A DNA stretch of 64,000 nucleotides from Macrotrachela quadricornifera (lineage: Eukaryota > Rotifera > Eurotatoria > Philodinida > Philodinidae), in assembly GCA_022393335.1 (NCBI GenBank), contig JAJEKB010021880.1, positions 569,378 through 633,377 on the forward strand. The letters run 5' to 3'. The stretch's first letter is position 1, and every line of letters starts with the position of its first letter. Shown one piece after another: positions 33,121 through 44,377 of the stretch. The notes beneath the pieces are model-generated. The model saw nothing but the letters and a program-made list of their open reading frames with translations, ran no database searches and was not told the DNA's origin. The position numbers were made by a program, and so were the translations under genes.

Positions 33121-34475
33121 ATGAAACTTATATTCTTCATCTTCATTATTGTGAAGGTTGCTTGGAGCTCATCATCTACATACAAGATTATTAATGCTAC
33201 AGCTTGGATTACTGAACCTATTTCTCTGTATCCAGATTTTTCGGCTAGTTTGACTCCGATTAATTTTCTACCATCCATCTTTCAATACTCTTTTCGTGGT
33301 TACTCTACAGTGTTTAAGTGCACAACACGTAGTTGCAATCAAGTATCAATGGTACCAATGCCTGGTTTGGATGTAGCACAATTTGCATACGGAGGTGTCT
33401 TACCCCGTCATATTCAACAGCAATCTCCTACTGTTGTTGGTGCTCAATTCTTTTTATCAACTGGCTATGCTACACCAAATCGTGATACGGAACTTGTTGT
33501 TTGTGCAACTGAAGATCCTAGTTGTGAAAAACCTCACGTTATGAATACTGTCGATAGTTCCGGATTTGGTCAAGCTGGTCTCCGCTTGACGTTTACCCAA
33601 CCATCTGGATTACCAATTATGTTAATTCCGGAGGCAAAATATGCTTCACGTGATAATCGAGTGACAGGTTATAATATCGAAGCCTGTCAAGATCCACTCT
33701 GTCAATTGCCACGTTCACTTGCATCATTACCATTCAATCTCACGGGTACTGCTAATTGTCTGGGTACGAGTATAGATGTCGCAATTAATCGATTTGGCTT
33801 TCCATCATGGCTCACTTTATGTGATGAAGAACTCAATTTAATTCATTGCTTTAGTCCAACATGCAATCAAACATTAGTCAATCAATTCAAAGTTAATCGT
33901 AATCTTGTCTATTTTGTTTATTTAGCTGTGGATTCACATTTTCATTTCACCATCACCACTACTGGCCAAGCAGCACAATCTGGTATGATTTATTTTTGTT
34001 TTTTTTATTTATTCTGTTTACAGAGAGTTTTTCTTTAGATATAACGTATATTCGCTGTGTCAACCCTGATTGTACCGAATCTGTTCAATCACAGCTAACT
34101 ATTGCCAATCGATCATCAACTAGATCTCCTGTTGCACAAGTTCAAGTTGTTATCGATCCACTTACTGACTTGCCAGTATTTCATGTGACGGGTTCGACAT
34201 ATCCAGCAGATATTCCTGTATACATGTTTGTAGCATGTCAAGACATCGAATGTGATATGTCAAAAGCTGTTTATATTAATTATGGAGCTCATTTCAATTT
34301 GAGCAGAGCAACAAGAAGTGATTTGTTCGTAGATGATAAAGGAACATTTATTGCTAGTATCAGAGCAATATATACACCAACAAACGATACTATTAATGCT
34401 ATCGTACAAATGGCTCAATCGAGTCAAGCGGAAGTCGATAAATTGACATTTGTGAAGCCTACTTTGATTAATTAA
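33121..34475 (+). CDS. secreted protein with C-x4-C repeats, two exons
   Basis: Exons 33121-33982 and 34024-34475 join across a 41-bp GT-AG intron (phase 1) to give 437 residues. Residues 1-16 are a signal peptide (MKLIFFIFIIVKVAWS). The mature protein holds repeats of roughly 60-75 residues. Most contain a Cys pair spaced by four: FKCTTRSCNQ, EACQDPLCQL, IHCFSPTCNQ, IRCVNPDCTE, VACQDIECDM, plus one wider pair (CATEDPSC). Between the pairs are beta-rich stretches with G-L-P-I/V-F/M turns. That suggests a bladed or beta-repeat extracellular protein, but I do not recognise a named family. There is no C-terminal anchor, so it is probably exported. An AATAAA signal lies at about 34498. Confidence 0.8.
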
Positions 34476-34499
34476 TTTTACATTTTTTTAATTTTATAA

Positions 34500-35130
34500 T
34501 AAAGTTTATTTTGTTGACGTAAGAATTTTCAGCAAAACAAGTGTATCAGGAAAATCACAGTAGTGTAGAAATCGGGAATTCGGTTCGACTATTCAAGTAT
34601 TCAACTATTGACAGAGTTCAAACATTTCCATCCTCAACCCCAAGAATATTATTCATTTATTTAAACACACAATGATTTAAAAGCATGACAGATAATTATT
34701 TTAGATCAAAACTTATTGAAACTTTAAAACAAATACTCCAATAACCAAAGCAAACACCGTCATAATATCACTTGCTCTATGATGAGAAGCTAAAACCGTG
34801 AGCAATCATCCCATTCCGCAATGTTGGGAATTCCAGAATTGAGTGGAAGCGGGATTAGTAGAAATTCCTAATAAATCCATTCAATTTTGCCTCGACTTGA
34901 TTCCTAGAATCAAGAATCATCCATGGTTCCAGAAATAGTACTTAAAATAGTAACTAAATCGATCAATATTTGAATTATTATTAAGTTTATACTATAAAGA
35001 GAAATAAATTAAAATCAATTCGCTAATCATATCAGAGATAAGATATTTTGGACTCATGCAATGGTTCATTTAATTTTATTTGAAAGTATACAAACAATCG
35101 ACATTCGTTTTTAAAATGGAAAAGAGTCTC
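34500..35130. other. intergenic
   Basis: No feature recognised. Confidence 0.3.
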
Positions 35131-35139
35131 AAAAGTCTA

Positions 35140-35735
35140 GTTTCCCCCAACTGTAGGGGGGGGGATCATATGAAAACAAATAGTTTGTTCGTTTGTTTGT
35201 GGGTTTATATCAAGGTCAAAAGTAAAAAAAAAACGTCAACTTTCAAACTTCTCAATACGTCACCAAATGTTCCGTCCCATGCTGATAGCGTCTATAGGTC
35301 CTCACCTCTTATACTAGGAAGGTACCCATAGGGTCTCAAGTTTGACACTATGGGAGTAATCATGGGTCCTCAAGTTCTACTCTATAGAGGTACCCTGTCT
35401 GTCAAAGTTTGCCTCGAACACCAGGATGTTTTTCCGATATAATACTGAAAAAACAGGGGGTGGGGAAGGCCGTTATTCCCTCGACTGTAGTGAGGATCAT
35501 ATGAAAAAAAATAGTTTGTCTGTGGATTTGTGGCGGCGTCAAAAGGTCAAAAAACATCCTCTTAAGAAGCTGAAAGTCCACACTATAGGGGTACCCATAG
35601 GTCGTTAACTGTTATGTGGTGATGTTGTCGATGAGTCTTGATGTACTATATGGTGGCGGTATGCATAGCTCTATTTGTTGAATATTGTTGGGGTACCTTT
35701 AGGTATTGAAGCCTTATATTTTGGGAGCACCACTG
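35140..35735. repeat. direct-repeat pair and degenerate repeat units
   Basis: A block of about 100 bases (actgtaggggggggggatcata, then tgaaaacaaatagtttgt) at 35148-35240 recurs about 330 bases later at 35483-35570 (actgtagtgaggatcatatg, then aaaaaaaatagtttgtctg). Each is followed by units such as taggtcctcacctcttatac and cccatagggtctcaagtttg of the dispersed 42-bp family. The open frames here are not credible genes. Confidence 0.55.
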
Positions 35736-36433
35736 GATGCTGAAGTTGAATATCAGTGGCACTGTTATACGTTCTGTGTTGCGACATTATGAAGACCGAT
35801 GAGGATATTATAGTTGTGTGTATTAGGACATATTGAAAAGTGAATTGTGTCATCTTAGATTCTGTAATTGAGAAATACGTATGTAAATGATAGAAAACTT
35901 GATACAGTGAAGAGACCTATTTGATCATCAGCATCCACGTTACTGGTTTGTGAACAGTTTGATGAGCATCAATCCGCGGTGAATTAATTTTGCCCCTTAT
36001 GTACACATAACGGTTGGATTAAGTCGAAGGTGCGCATGTTTTCGGTTGTGAACTTCGATAAACAGATTCCCTCAGATTAAGAGTTTGGTTATTTTCTTTT
36101 TATACTTAATCATGAAAATGATAAAAGTATAGAAACTGATACAGAAACAAATATTCGGTATTATCAGTAGCTGTCTCGATAAATTGAGCTAGCATATAAA
36201 TACTTTTAGTGCTATAGTCGAGGGTTGAGCGAGTCACGACGACGAGCGTTACTTGTACTAAATGTAGTAACATGACGATTCACGAACATGTTACAATTGA
36301 TGATATTCGGAATGATACTTTCGTTAGATGGCATTAATTCATTATGGAACTGATGTCAAAATAGGAAAAATTTAATAAAAACAAAATACCGGCTATGACA
36401 AGTGACAGTATAAGATAATATTAGATCACTCTG
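35736..36433. other. intergenic
   Basis: No feature recognised. Confidence 0.3.
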
Positions 36434-36994
36434 CTCTATAGTAGGGATGCACCAGTGACAGTTAATAACTGGTAACTGGGTCCCAGTTAACTGGGGTACC
36501 CAGTGTCACTGGGTATCCAGTTAACTGGGACCCAGTGATAACTGGGGTCCCAGTGACACTGGGTACCCAGTTAACTGGGACCCAGTGATAACTGGGGTAC
36601 CCAGTGACACTGGGGTACCCCAGTTATCACTGGGACCCAGTTATCACTGGGACCCAGTTACCAGTTATTAACTCACTGGTGCATCCCTACATTTAGCATG
36701 AATAAATTCCATTTGTGACACACTTTAATTTGGTATCAAGATCCTTATGTACGCTATCTAAAATCATAGTGTTACTCGTCTGGAAAAATATTTTTACACA
36801 TCCTATATACACCCAGTTAACTGGGTACCCAGTGACACTGGACACCCAGTTAACTGGACTCATGGATACCTAGCACAAAGGAAACTATTGATGATTTTAT
36901 AAATAATAAACCAGTTGAATATGTATCCAGTTAAAATAAATACCCAGTGACACTGGGTCCCAGTTAACTGGACTGGTGCATCCCTACTCTATAG
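36434..36994. mobile_element. non-autonomous hAT-type element of CCCAGTTAACTGGG repeats
   Basis: The element spans 36442-36986 (545 bp). The ends are tagggatgcaccagtgac and ctggtgcatcccta. The flanks carry a perfect 8-bp duplication, ctctatag (36434-36441, 36987-36994). The body is packed with cccagttaactggg and ccagtgacactggg palindromes. A second internal end-like copy (cactggtgcatccctac, to 36690) splits it into a dense palindrome block and a 296-bp tail. It suggests either an element that captured its own terminus or one inserted within a relative. No transposase. Confidence 0.9.
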
Positions 36995-37418
36995 CCGTTT
37001 GTTAGCTGAAAAATTTCAAGTCAAACTAAAGTCGATCTGCCATATAGTTAAGCTTATCAAAAGTTAATTTAAAAAATCCTGTTTCGGGTAATAAGAATTT
37101 TTTAAGATAATAAAAATATGCAAAAAAGACCATAGAACTTTTGTAATCCATATGTTTCTTCAACGGTTGAAGCAATTTTACATTTGAAATGATGATTTTA
37201 AAAAGTATTTGCGAAGAGGGGTTCCCAAAATGGCTAAAAATCAATTAGGTGATTCTAAACAACATCCTAGTGTACAAATACAGTTTTATTTAATCGAAAT
37301 CCTTCCACGAAGGAAAAAACCATTCACTTGTAAATTGATCCGTTCCACACTTAATGCTCCAAAATAGCATCCGTTTGCAAATGATCTCATTCTAGTGTCT
37401 CTAAATAATCTATAACTT
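36995..37418. other. intergenic
   Basis: No feature recognised. Confidence 0.3.
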
Positions 37419-38416
37419 CGAAGCAATGGGTGAATCCCTTTTCGTCCTCACTCTTCCGAACATCCGGTACCATGTCCGGATGATCGGGAGTATAATTTTG
37501 AGTTACCGATGTCCGGAGCAAAAATTGTCCGATGTTGGAAATGGTAAATTACAGGATGTTCGTAACATAAGATACCGGATGCCCGAAGCAAAAATTGTCC
37601 GATGTTAGAAACTGTAAACTACAAGGAGTTCGTAACATAAAATGACGGAAGAGTGGGACAAAAAAAGATCGATGTTCGAAACGATAATTTGCAGAATGTT
37701 CGGAATATAAAATGATGGCTGTTAAGAATGAATTATGGTGTTTGCTTTTTAAAATGGAGAATAATTCATTCATATAGTATATTTGTAAGTCGTTGGGTAT
37801 AGTGACCTCTACAGGTACATACATTCAGTTAGATTTTCTTGGAAGTAGAAATCATGAATGAGCGATGGATTTTACAGATAAATTGTGAAAATCACTGATA
37901 AAAACAAAGCTGCAGTGTCATACAGAGGTTGATATCTCGAATATTATTGGTTGAGATGATGATTCGTGGACATATTGACTTACTTTGGTAGTTCACTTAA
38001 TGCTCGTAAAGAACCATTGTTCTCGAAAAGAAAGAAAATATTTATGTATATATTCGCCATTTTATTTTTACTGCATCATCTTTTTTACTCAACTAATAGA
38101 ATATAATGAAAAATAAAGTATATCTTAACGAACATCAGTCTCCTTTTCCTTCCGAACACTCTGTAATTTATCGTTTCGACCATCTGATAATTTTCGTTCC
38201 GGACATCCGGTATTTTATGTTACGAAGACCCTGTAATTTATCGTTTCCAACATCGGACAATTTTTGCTCCAGACATCCGGTATTTTCATTTCGATCTTCC
38301 GGTTTTTCCATTTCGGACATCCGGACACTTTTACAACAACTGGGTGGCGTTACGAACATCTAAGACCGATGTTCGTAAAAAAAAGCGAGGACGAAAAGGG
38401 AGCCCCCCGAAGCAAT
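37419..38416. mobile_element. 980-bp element with 9-bp target duplication
   Basis: The element (37428-38407) is flanked by the 9-bp repeat cgaagcaat (37419-37427, 38408-38416). The ends gggtgaatcccttttcgtcc and gaggacgaaaagggagcccc are inverted. The G-starting ends and 9-bp duplication fit Mutator-like elements, though hAT-like 8 bp is possible. Both arms contain repeats of about 70 bases, e.g. caaaaattgtccgatgttgg, ggatgttcgtaacataa and taccggatgcccgaagc, inverted on the right. Open frames here are repeat translations. No transposase. Confidence 0.8.
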
Positions 38417-39700
38417 TAGTTGTTAATTTTCCTTCATAGACTTATTGTTTATTGCATCACGAAGATGAATTATTCACAAGAGGCGAACAATAAAATATGG
38501 ACATGTATCCATTTGGATACATTAAGTCGTTAGATGTTGAAACGCTTGCTGATTTCGACACATTAACTTTTCTTACCTCCATGGCCTAGCAACCCGAGAA
38601 ATGCATGAAAATATTTTTTTGCTCTTCTGCTCTGGTAGCCGACTAGAAAGAGTTAAAATAGTTGTTCATCAGTATATTTTTATACCTGGACATCTTGTTC
38701 ATTATATTTCCGTCTACAATATTGTTGTTTTTCATTCATATCAAAAGTATCACTTTCGATTATACATGGACTGAGGAAACGTCGCTGTACTTTTTCATTG
38801 AATTATTTCCTTTGATTCTATCAGTATGATTGTTTTTTAAATGAAATAGAAGCAATGTAAATAAAGTTGAAGTCAGATAATTGAAATTTATTAGTGCAAG
38901 CCGAAATTTTGTTAAAAAAAGTTAAAAACTGTTCATATACAGATGTGTTTATCTATTTAAATTCATTGCCATGCTGATTATTATCGAGTTCTGCACATCG
39001 ATCTGAAATGTTCTCTCCGTTCTAAACTTTCCAGAGCTAACACTAGATTATATAATTTATTCGTAAGCTAATTTTTCTGAAGATATTTATTGTCATATAT
39101 TAAAGAATCAGATAGATGTACTTCAAGTATTAACATTGCTAGTAAATAATCCTACAGTAAGAAAGTAAATAAAACAGATTGAGAATTAAAACATTTTTAT
39201 TGTAACCTGATGACATCCTTGTGATTTTATCGATTCATCAGAACCTACAACGATGTTACAAGAAAGATTTCATGTATTTCGTGTTCATTATTTAGTTGAA
39301 AAATCTTGGAAAAGATAATAATTAGTTAACAATAGGTACAAATCCCTTTTTTTTTCTTGCTTGATGCTTTCTTTGACAATGACATCATTCGATGGAGAAT
39401 CTGATTTTGCATCTAGCATAATCATTCGGAAAAGCAATAAAAATTGTGAACTAAATCTAAATGGCAGTTAACATTTTACTTATCATTTTCTTAAGAATAT
39501 ATCTATTTATTTGATTTTGAAAAAGTATTTTATTACAATTTATAATATATTAACAAATATATATTTTTTTTATTCTGACTTATCATTGAAACATATTTAA
39601 CATTGAGAAACACTCCCAAAATGTAAAGACATTCGTCAATATATCTTCTAAGTAAAAAAACATGATAGCTTGTTTTAAGATGATATTTAAAGTTTTTGTT
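38417..39700. other. intergenic, no gene supported
   Basis: AT-rich with no coding exon recognised. Confidence 0.35.
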
Positions 39701-39706
39701 GTTTAA

Positions 39707-41408
39707 TCAATAATAGCCGAGTAAAATAGCTTCAGAATATTGAACAGCAATTCCAGATGATCTTTTAGTTGTTGTCAATAATCGATAACTTGTGTAAGCA
39801 ATTGTATTATTATTAAACTTTTGTTCAATACCTAAACTGTTTCGTCCTGGATCATTATCAAGACCACTAGAACCTGAATAAATTAATGTCCAACTATCAC
39901 CTATTGTTAACAAAGAAGTTAAATTAGTTCCTTCAATAGTAATTGTTAATGGATCTCTATTTGGATTATCATTCCCCGTTATGAATTGAATTCCTTTAAG
40001 TATGGATGGACCAATTGATGGTGTTATATAGAATCCAGTATGACATCCTTGAGTTATACTTGAAGTAGAAATTGTACCATTTCCAAAATTAGTATACTTT
40101 GTTAAATTATTATTATCAATGGCATTGGATGGAAATTCATTCGGATAAAAATTGCATTGAGATGAGCCAGCTATATTGCTTGGCGTACTATTACCTCCTG
40201 CAATTGTGTTACAAATACCAAAAATAGAATCATTGACCAGTGTTAGACGATTTATTGTCTCTTTAAAACAAGTAGTAATATTTCTTTTTATTTTAATTAA
40301 TACATGTTCTACTTACCGATCGTTGTTGGAGTTGTATCTAAAAAAAAAATCTATTAGTTTAATTATATTAAAATAATATATTAGTGAACAATATTTTTCT
40401 CTATAGAAATTTGTGAGACAACTAATTTAACTCTTTAATATTTAAGCAGATAAATATATTTCTTGCCTGTTTATTTGAATATCTTTTAAAAAGACATAGA
40501 TTACAATTGATCAGTATATTTATCTCAAACAAATTCTATGCTACTTAAGTTACCTAATAAAAAATATGTTTCGTCTGTGAATTCTCAATGTATACGCATT
40601 AATGTTCTCAAAAACATTTTACAAAATTGATGAAATCCAATGTGAAAAAATTAAATTGTTTGACTCATATAACACGTGTTATATGATCAATAGAGATGTC
40701 AGAATTTTCATTCCTTAGGATTCTGTTCTTAAGCAACGCACACGTATTTTGAAAAATTGTTTCTGTATTTTCAAATTCACTGATATTCTCTTGAATATTT
40801 CCTTTTATTTTGTCAATAGTCACTAAGAATCATCAGATTGTCCTTGTTAATGCATCTATACTGTCTGTTAATCAAAGATTCTTAAAATAAACAATACATC
40901 GAAATGATGCTAACTGAAAAATTAATAGTTGAAACTATAGATTTGACACAACGTTTAGAATATGAAGGATCAGAAAAGAAAGCAACAAATCTTAAACTGT
41001 TGTTTGTTATAGTTTATGACATGTAAGTAAGATGAGCTGTATACCTGTGAGAGTTTGTATGATAGTTGCAGTTTTTGTAGCTGATTGATTGATTGGCGGT
41101 AATTGTTGGAAATAGAATGTACTATTCGTATTGTTTTCTATTTGATAGAAGCAGGGATTAAGGTAGGTTGTTTCAGTAAATAATTCACAGTTGACACCAA
41201 AGCCATTGTTGATGTAACAATTCAGAGAGAGAATTGAAACATTTTGCAGCAAATTCAACATTACACACGAGCACTCATCACATATTGACGCATTCATCGA
41301 TAGATAAGAGCAATTGATGAACAACGAAGCTTCTTGAATGATTCCTATGCGAACTGTACCGACACTTTGAAGAACATAAATTAAAACGAGATTTAAAGTG
41401 AAAAGCAT
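39707..41408 (-). CDS. secreted protein: Cys-rich N-part plus discoidin-like domain
   Basis: Exons (minus strand) 41408-41045, 40337-40317 (21 nt) and 40260-39707 join in frame through phase-1 GT-AG introns of 707 and 56 bp to give 312 residues. An in-frame GTG precedes the ATG at 41408. Residues 1-20 form a signal peptide (MLFTLNLVLIYVLQSVGTV). The N-part has paired Cys (ICDECSC, NCYINN, NPCFYQ). The micro-exon adds a Thr/Pro linker (DTTPTTI). The C-domain contains TGFYITPSIG, DPLTITIEGTN, GDSWTLIYSG and YTSYRLLTTTKRSSG, the pattern of an F5/8-type (galactose-binding-like) jelly roll. The same C-domain and phase-1 junction occur in the gene at 51822. Likely an extracellular adhesive or lectin-like protein. 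Confidence 0.75.
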
Positions 41409-42600
41409 CACTATTCATTATTAGTGGAAGACGTGACAATACTCCAAAGATGGAAAAAGATCCGATATGTTTATTTTTGATCAAGTTTTTTTCTGCACGC
41501 AAAGTAATACGACTGAAGAAGGAAATAGAAAAAAAAAAAATCTTCATCAAGCGTCATGAAGCACAATAGGAAGACAATAATGGAATCGGTAGTTGTAAAA
41601 AAATATTATTCTACCGTGTTTTGGATTTACAATTCATTATTTATATAAAGGCTTTGTTTGTTATCTTTTTCACAATGAGATGAAAACTAAATATTTTTTT
41701 AAATTTCTCGCTTCCGCAAAACTAAAAGCAGTCTGCCAATAGAATTTTATTCAGAATAGGTAATTTTCTCAAAATTTATATCTTTATGAATTTAATAAAA
41801 TCTCATATATATTTAACGAAAAGCAAGTATAAGTAATAATCACTTGTCAATGCATCAAGGTATATGCAAGTTGAAAAGATCACAAGTTCAGTGTTTCTAA
41901 TTTGCTGTTCTGCAAACTTGCATCATTGCCAGGTAATATTGACGTTGTTCTTGATTCTAGAACGTCTTTTGCATTCTTCTTTCATTTTTTACCACGATAA
42001 CAATGGAAAATACTACGAATAAGTGCCATGAGAATGAGTCAAAATATAAGAAAGCCTATAGTAAATAGTTCAACGATTAGTGTACAAAAGAGTAGTGTAT
42101 GAAAAACAAGTTCTGCTTTATAAACTAACTCGTCTGAAAGTGAACCTTCAGCAAAAACTGAAGTCCATCGACTATTGTAATGTGTATTATGACCCACTCT
42201 CAATGCTTTCGTGATATTGATGACTTTGCTTATTACCATATGTAGCGTAGTCGTCTATGATAGTGTTCCGTTGGGCACATAGGCGGCGAAGCCACGAGGC
42301 CTGGGTAGGCTCGAGTCAGTATCAATAAAGGTTCAACTTGTCTCGGTTTAATGTAAAAATTTTCAATATTAGTTAATATTCGCGTTCTTGTAATAGATGA
42401 CGCGTTATTACAGAGTCACTCCACATTTTATCAATTACAAACTCGTGTCCAATGGTATTCTGATTGACTTTCTTAGTGTATATGTCTACGTTGAATTCTT
42501 TTTTTTGAATAAAAAAAAATGATTTAGCTATTGTTATAAGTATCTATTCAAAATAAATTTTGAATTTTAAGTAATTAAAGAACAGTACTTTTTGGTGTAC
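41409..42600. other. intergenic with small GC-rich island
   Basis: No gene called. A conspicuous GC-rich patch lies at about 42265-42316 (ggcacataggcggcgaagcc, then acgaggcctgggtaggctcg) in very AT-rich surroundings. Its ggctcgagtc resembles a tRNA box B, but no box A with correct spacing is seen. Confidence 0.3.
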
Positions 42601-42602
42601 CG

Positions 42603-43484
42603 ATGTCATCTAAACAGAGTCAGATTACGTCTTTTTTTTCTCAACATAAAAAGCAAAAGACAACTGATGATTTCGATGAAAGTTCTGCTATTGTTGATAT
42701 TTTACCGGTCAAGTTCAATAGAGATCAAGACGAAACAGAATGATGTACACAATTATCATCGGTAGAACTATTAGAAACTCTAACATTACCTTCTATAACA
42801 TCATCTTCTTTGATATCACCTTCATCAACAGCAACTTCACTAACATCACCATTATCGACATCAGCTTCCTCATTAATAAAATCAAAATGTGAGGCTACTT
42901 GTTGTATATCTGGTCATTCATATGTTCCTCAAAACTAATCAGACTTAAAATTATCCAGTGATAAACGAAGTTGTCAATTAGGTTGGTTCTTAAAATATCA
43001 ATGGCATACTTATTGTAAAATAAGAAATAAAAACAAAATTTTAAAAACTTGTTTATTTTATAAACACCTCGCATTTCTCTCTTGTTTTGTAGATTGAGAA
43101 TAAAGTTTATTGTTATTATTGTCGTACAGCTTATTTTGGTGGTTTTCATCCGGAACCGAATAAAAGTGGTCTACCTTAGTGCTTACAGGTTTTTAGACTG
43201 GAAAAATGCTATAGCTCGTCTAATAAAACATGACTCTAGTAAAATGCATTCTGAACGTGTATATTTAGTTAAACATCAACAGAAACTAACAATTTCTGCT
43301 CGGATAAATCTGGCATATCAAATACAACAAGCAAAACGACGACAGCTACTTTTGACAGAGATTGAATGCATTAAATACTTATTGAGACAAGGTCTATCTA
43401 TTCGTGGACATGTTGAAGGTGAAGGAAACCTGATACAATTGCTAAAGTTACGTGCAATTGATGTTGATGGACTTTCTGAATGAA
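42603..43484 (+). pseudogene. hAT (DUF4371/ZMYM1-like) transposase relic, N-terminal half
   Basis: Starts at ATG 42603 with MSSKQSQITSFFSQHKKQKT, an opening typical of this family, and stops at 42741. In a shifted frame it continues as KCEATCCISGHSYVPQN, a stop, then RSCQLGWFLKYQWHTYC. A probable intron ends at 43092, followed by IENKVYCYYCRTAYFGGF, the TTF-type zinc finger. After another stop comes AYQIQQAKRRQLLLTEIECI and LRQGLSIRGHVEGEGNLIQL, the conserved (A/S)RQG.(A/S)(I/F)RG core. The frame meets a TTAA at 43485, where a piggyBac element has inserted. Beyond it the original frame resumes briefly (NQLK). Dead and nested. Confidence 0.8.
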
Positions 43485-44377
43485 TTAACCTATTGGGCCC
43501 GATGGGATCCACTGGTGGACCCCACTATATTTTCACAAGAAACTTAATATAAAAACGCTTTCTTTTATTTTATTTTTACGCGGAGGGTTGTACATAATGT
43601 GCGATCTGCTTTGCCTTCGCTATTTTTAAAATCATTTGTTACATAGCATAGTGCTTCTCGTTAAAACAAGCAAGACAAAAAACATTCGTTACAATCAGAA
43701 CAGAAAGTTTTTACTCTCTTTGTTGTTCCCTGTTTTTCTCGTAACAACCAATACAGCGTCTTCGGACATCGCGATCAGATCCTTTCTTTTCTTCGAGCTT
43801 GTGATCAGCTAGTTTGCGCTTCAGATGGCTGGTTGATTCTTGTCTCGGACCATGTTTCAGCTTCTCGAATAGCATATCAAGAAGTAAGGATTGTACAAGA
43901 CTTTTACGAAACTGCAGAATGGGGTATTTTGCTTGCAGCGTAGTTTTCTTTGTATATCAAATAGCTATTGACTAGTGCCGTCCCGAAAAGCAATTCTAAT
44001 GCTACGCTCCGGTACCATTTTATTGACCGCCGAAGACACGTGTAATAGGATGATAGCTGATCAGATAACACTTCATCGAGCGAGCTAGCGCTATCTTCTG
44101 CATCCAATTCTTCAAACGACATATGAATTTTTCGAAAACTCCGGTCGTGTTTATATACAGAACGATAGACAGGAAAGAATGAGAGTAATACGAGCGATTA
44201 TTCAGTTCGGCAGAAGAAAATAACTCATTGTGTAATTATATAAAGAAGAGAATGATAAATAACCGGTAGAAGATAAGGAAAAGGTCTTTAAGTGCATTTA
44301 TTGACAGTTAAATGTACATGAAACTGAACATCTCGAAAAAATTTTTCAAGAAAATTTAATCGGGTTGAATGGGTTAA
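43485..44377 (-). mobile_element. internally deleted piggyBac transposon
   Basis: TTAA flanks at 43485-43488 and 44374-44377, with inverted ends ttaacctattgggcccga and tcgggttgaatgggttaa. The minus strand starts MSFEELDAEDSASSLDEVLS (44122) and jumps directly to the late catalytic-domain segment KWYRSVALELLFGTALVNSY, so most of the DDE domain is missing. After a stop near 43904, a second segment gives LQFRKSLVQSLLLDML, SHLKRKLADHKLEEK and RRRCIGCYEKNREQ. A frameshift leads to CNECFLSC-type Cys pairs of the C-terminal zinc finger. It is 893 bp where intact relatives are over 2 kb. Confidence 0.85.

Noticed and set aside
33075..33278. 67-codon minus-strand frame
   Set aside because: Antisense to the signal-peptide exon of the well supported gene at 33121.
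37426..38363. Several 60-91-codon frames
   Set aside because: They translate the inverted subterminal repeats of the 980-bp element.
41278..41550. 90-codon minus-strand frame overlapping exon 1 of the gene at 39707
   Set aside because: It is in another frame of a better supported exon and has no features of its own.
42039..42239. 66-codon minus-strand frame ending in a hydrophobic stretch
   Set aside because: No homology or splice signals that I could support, and no upstream exon found.
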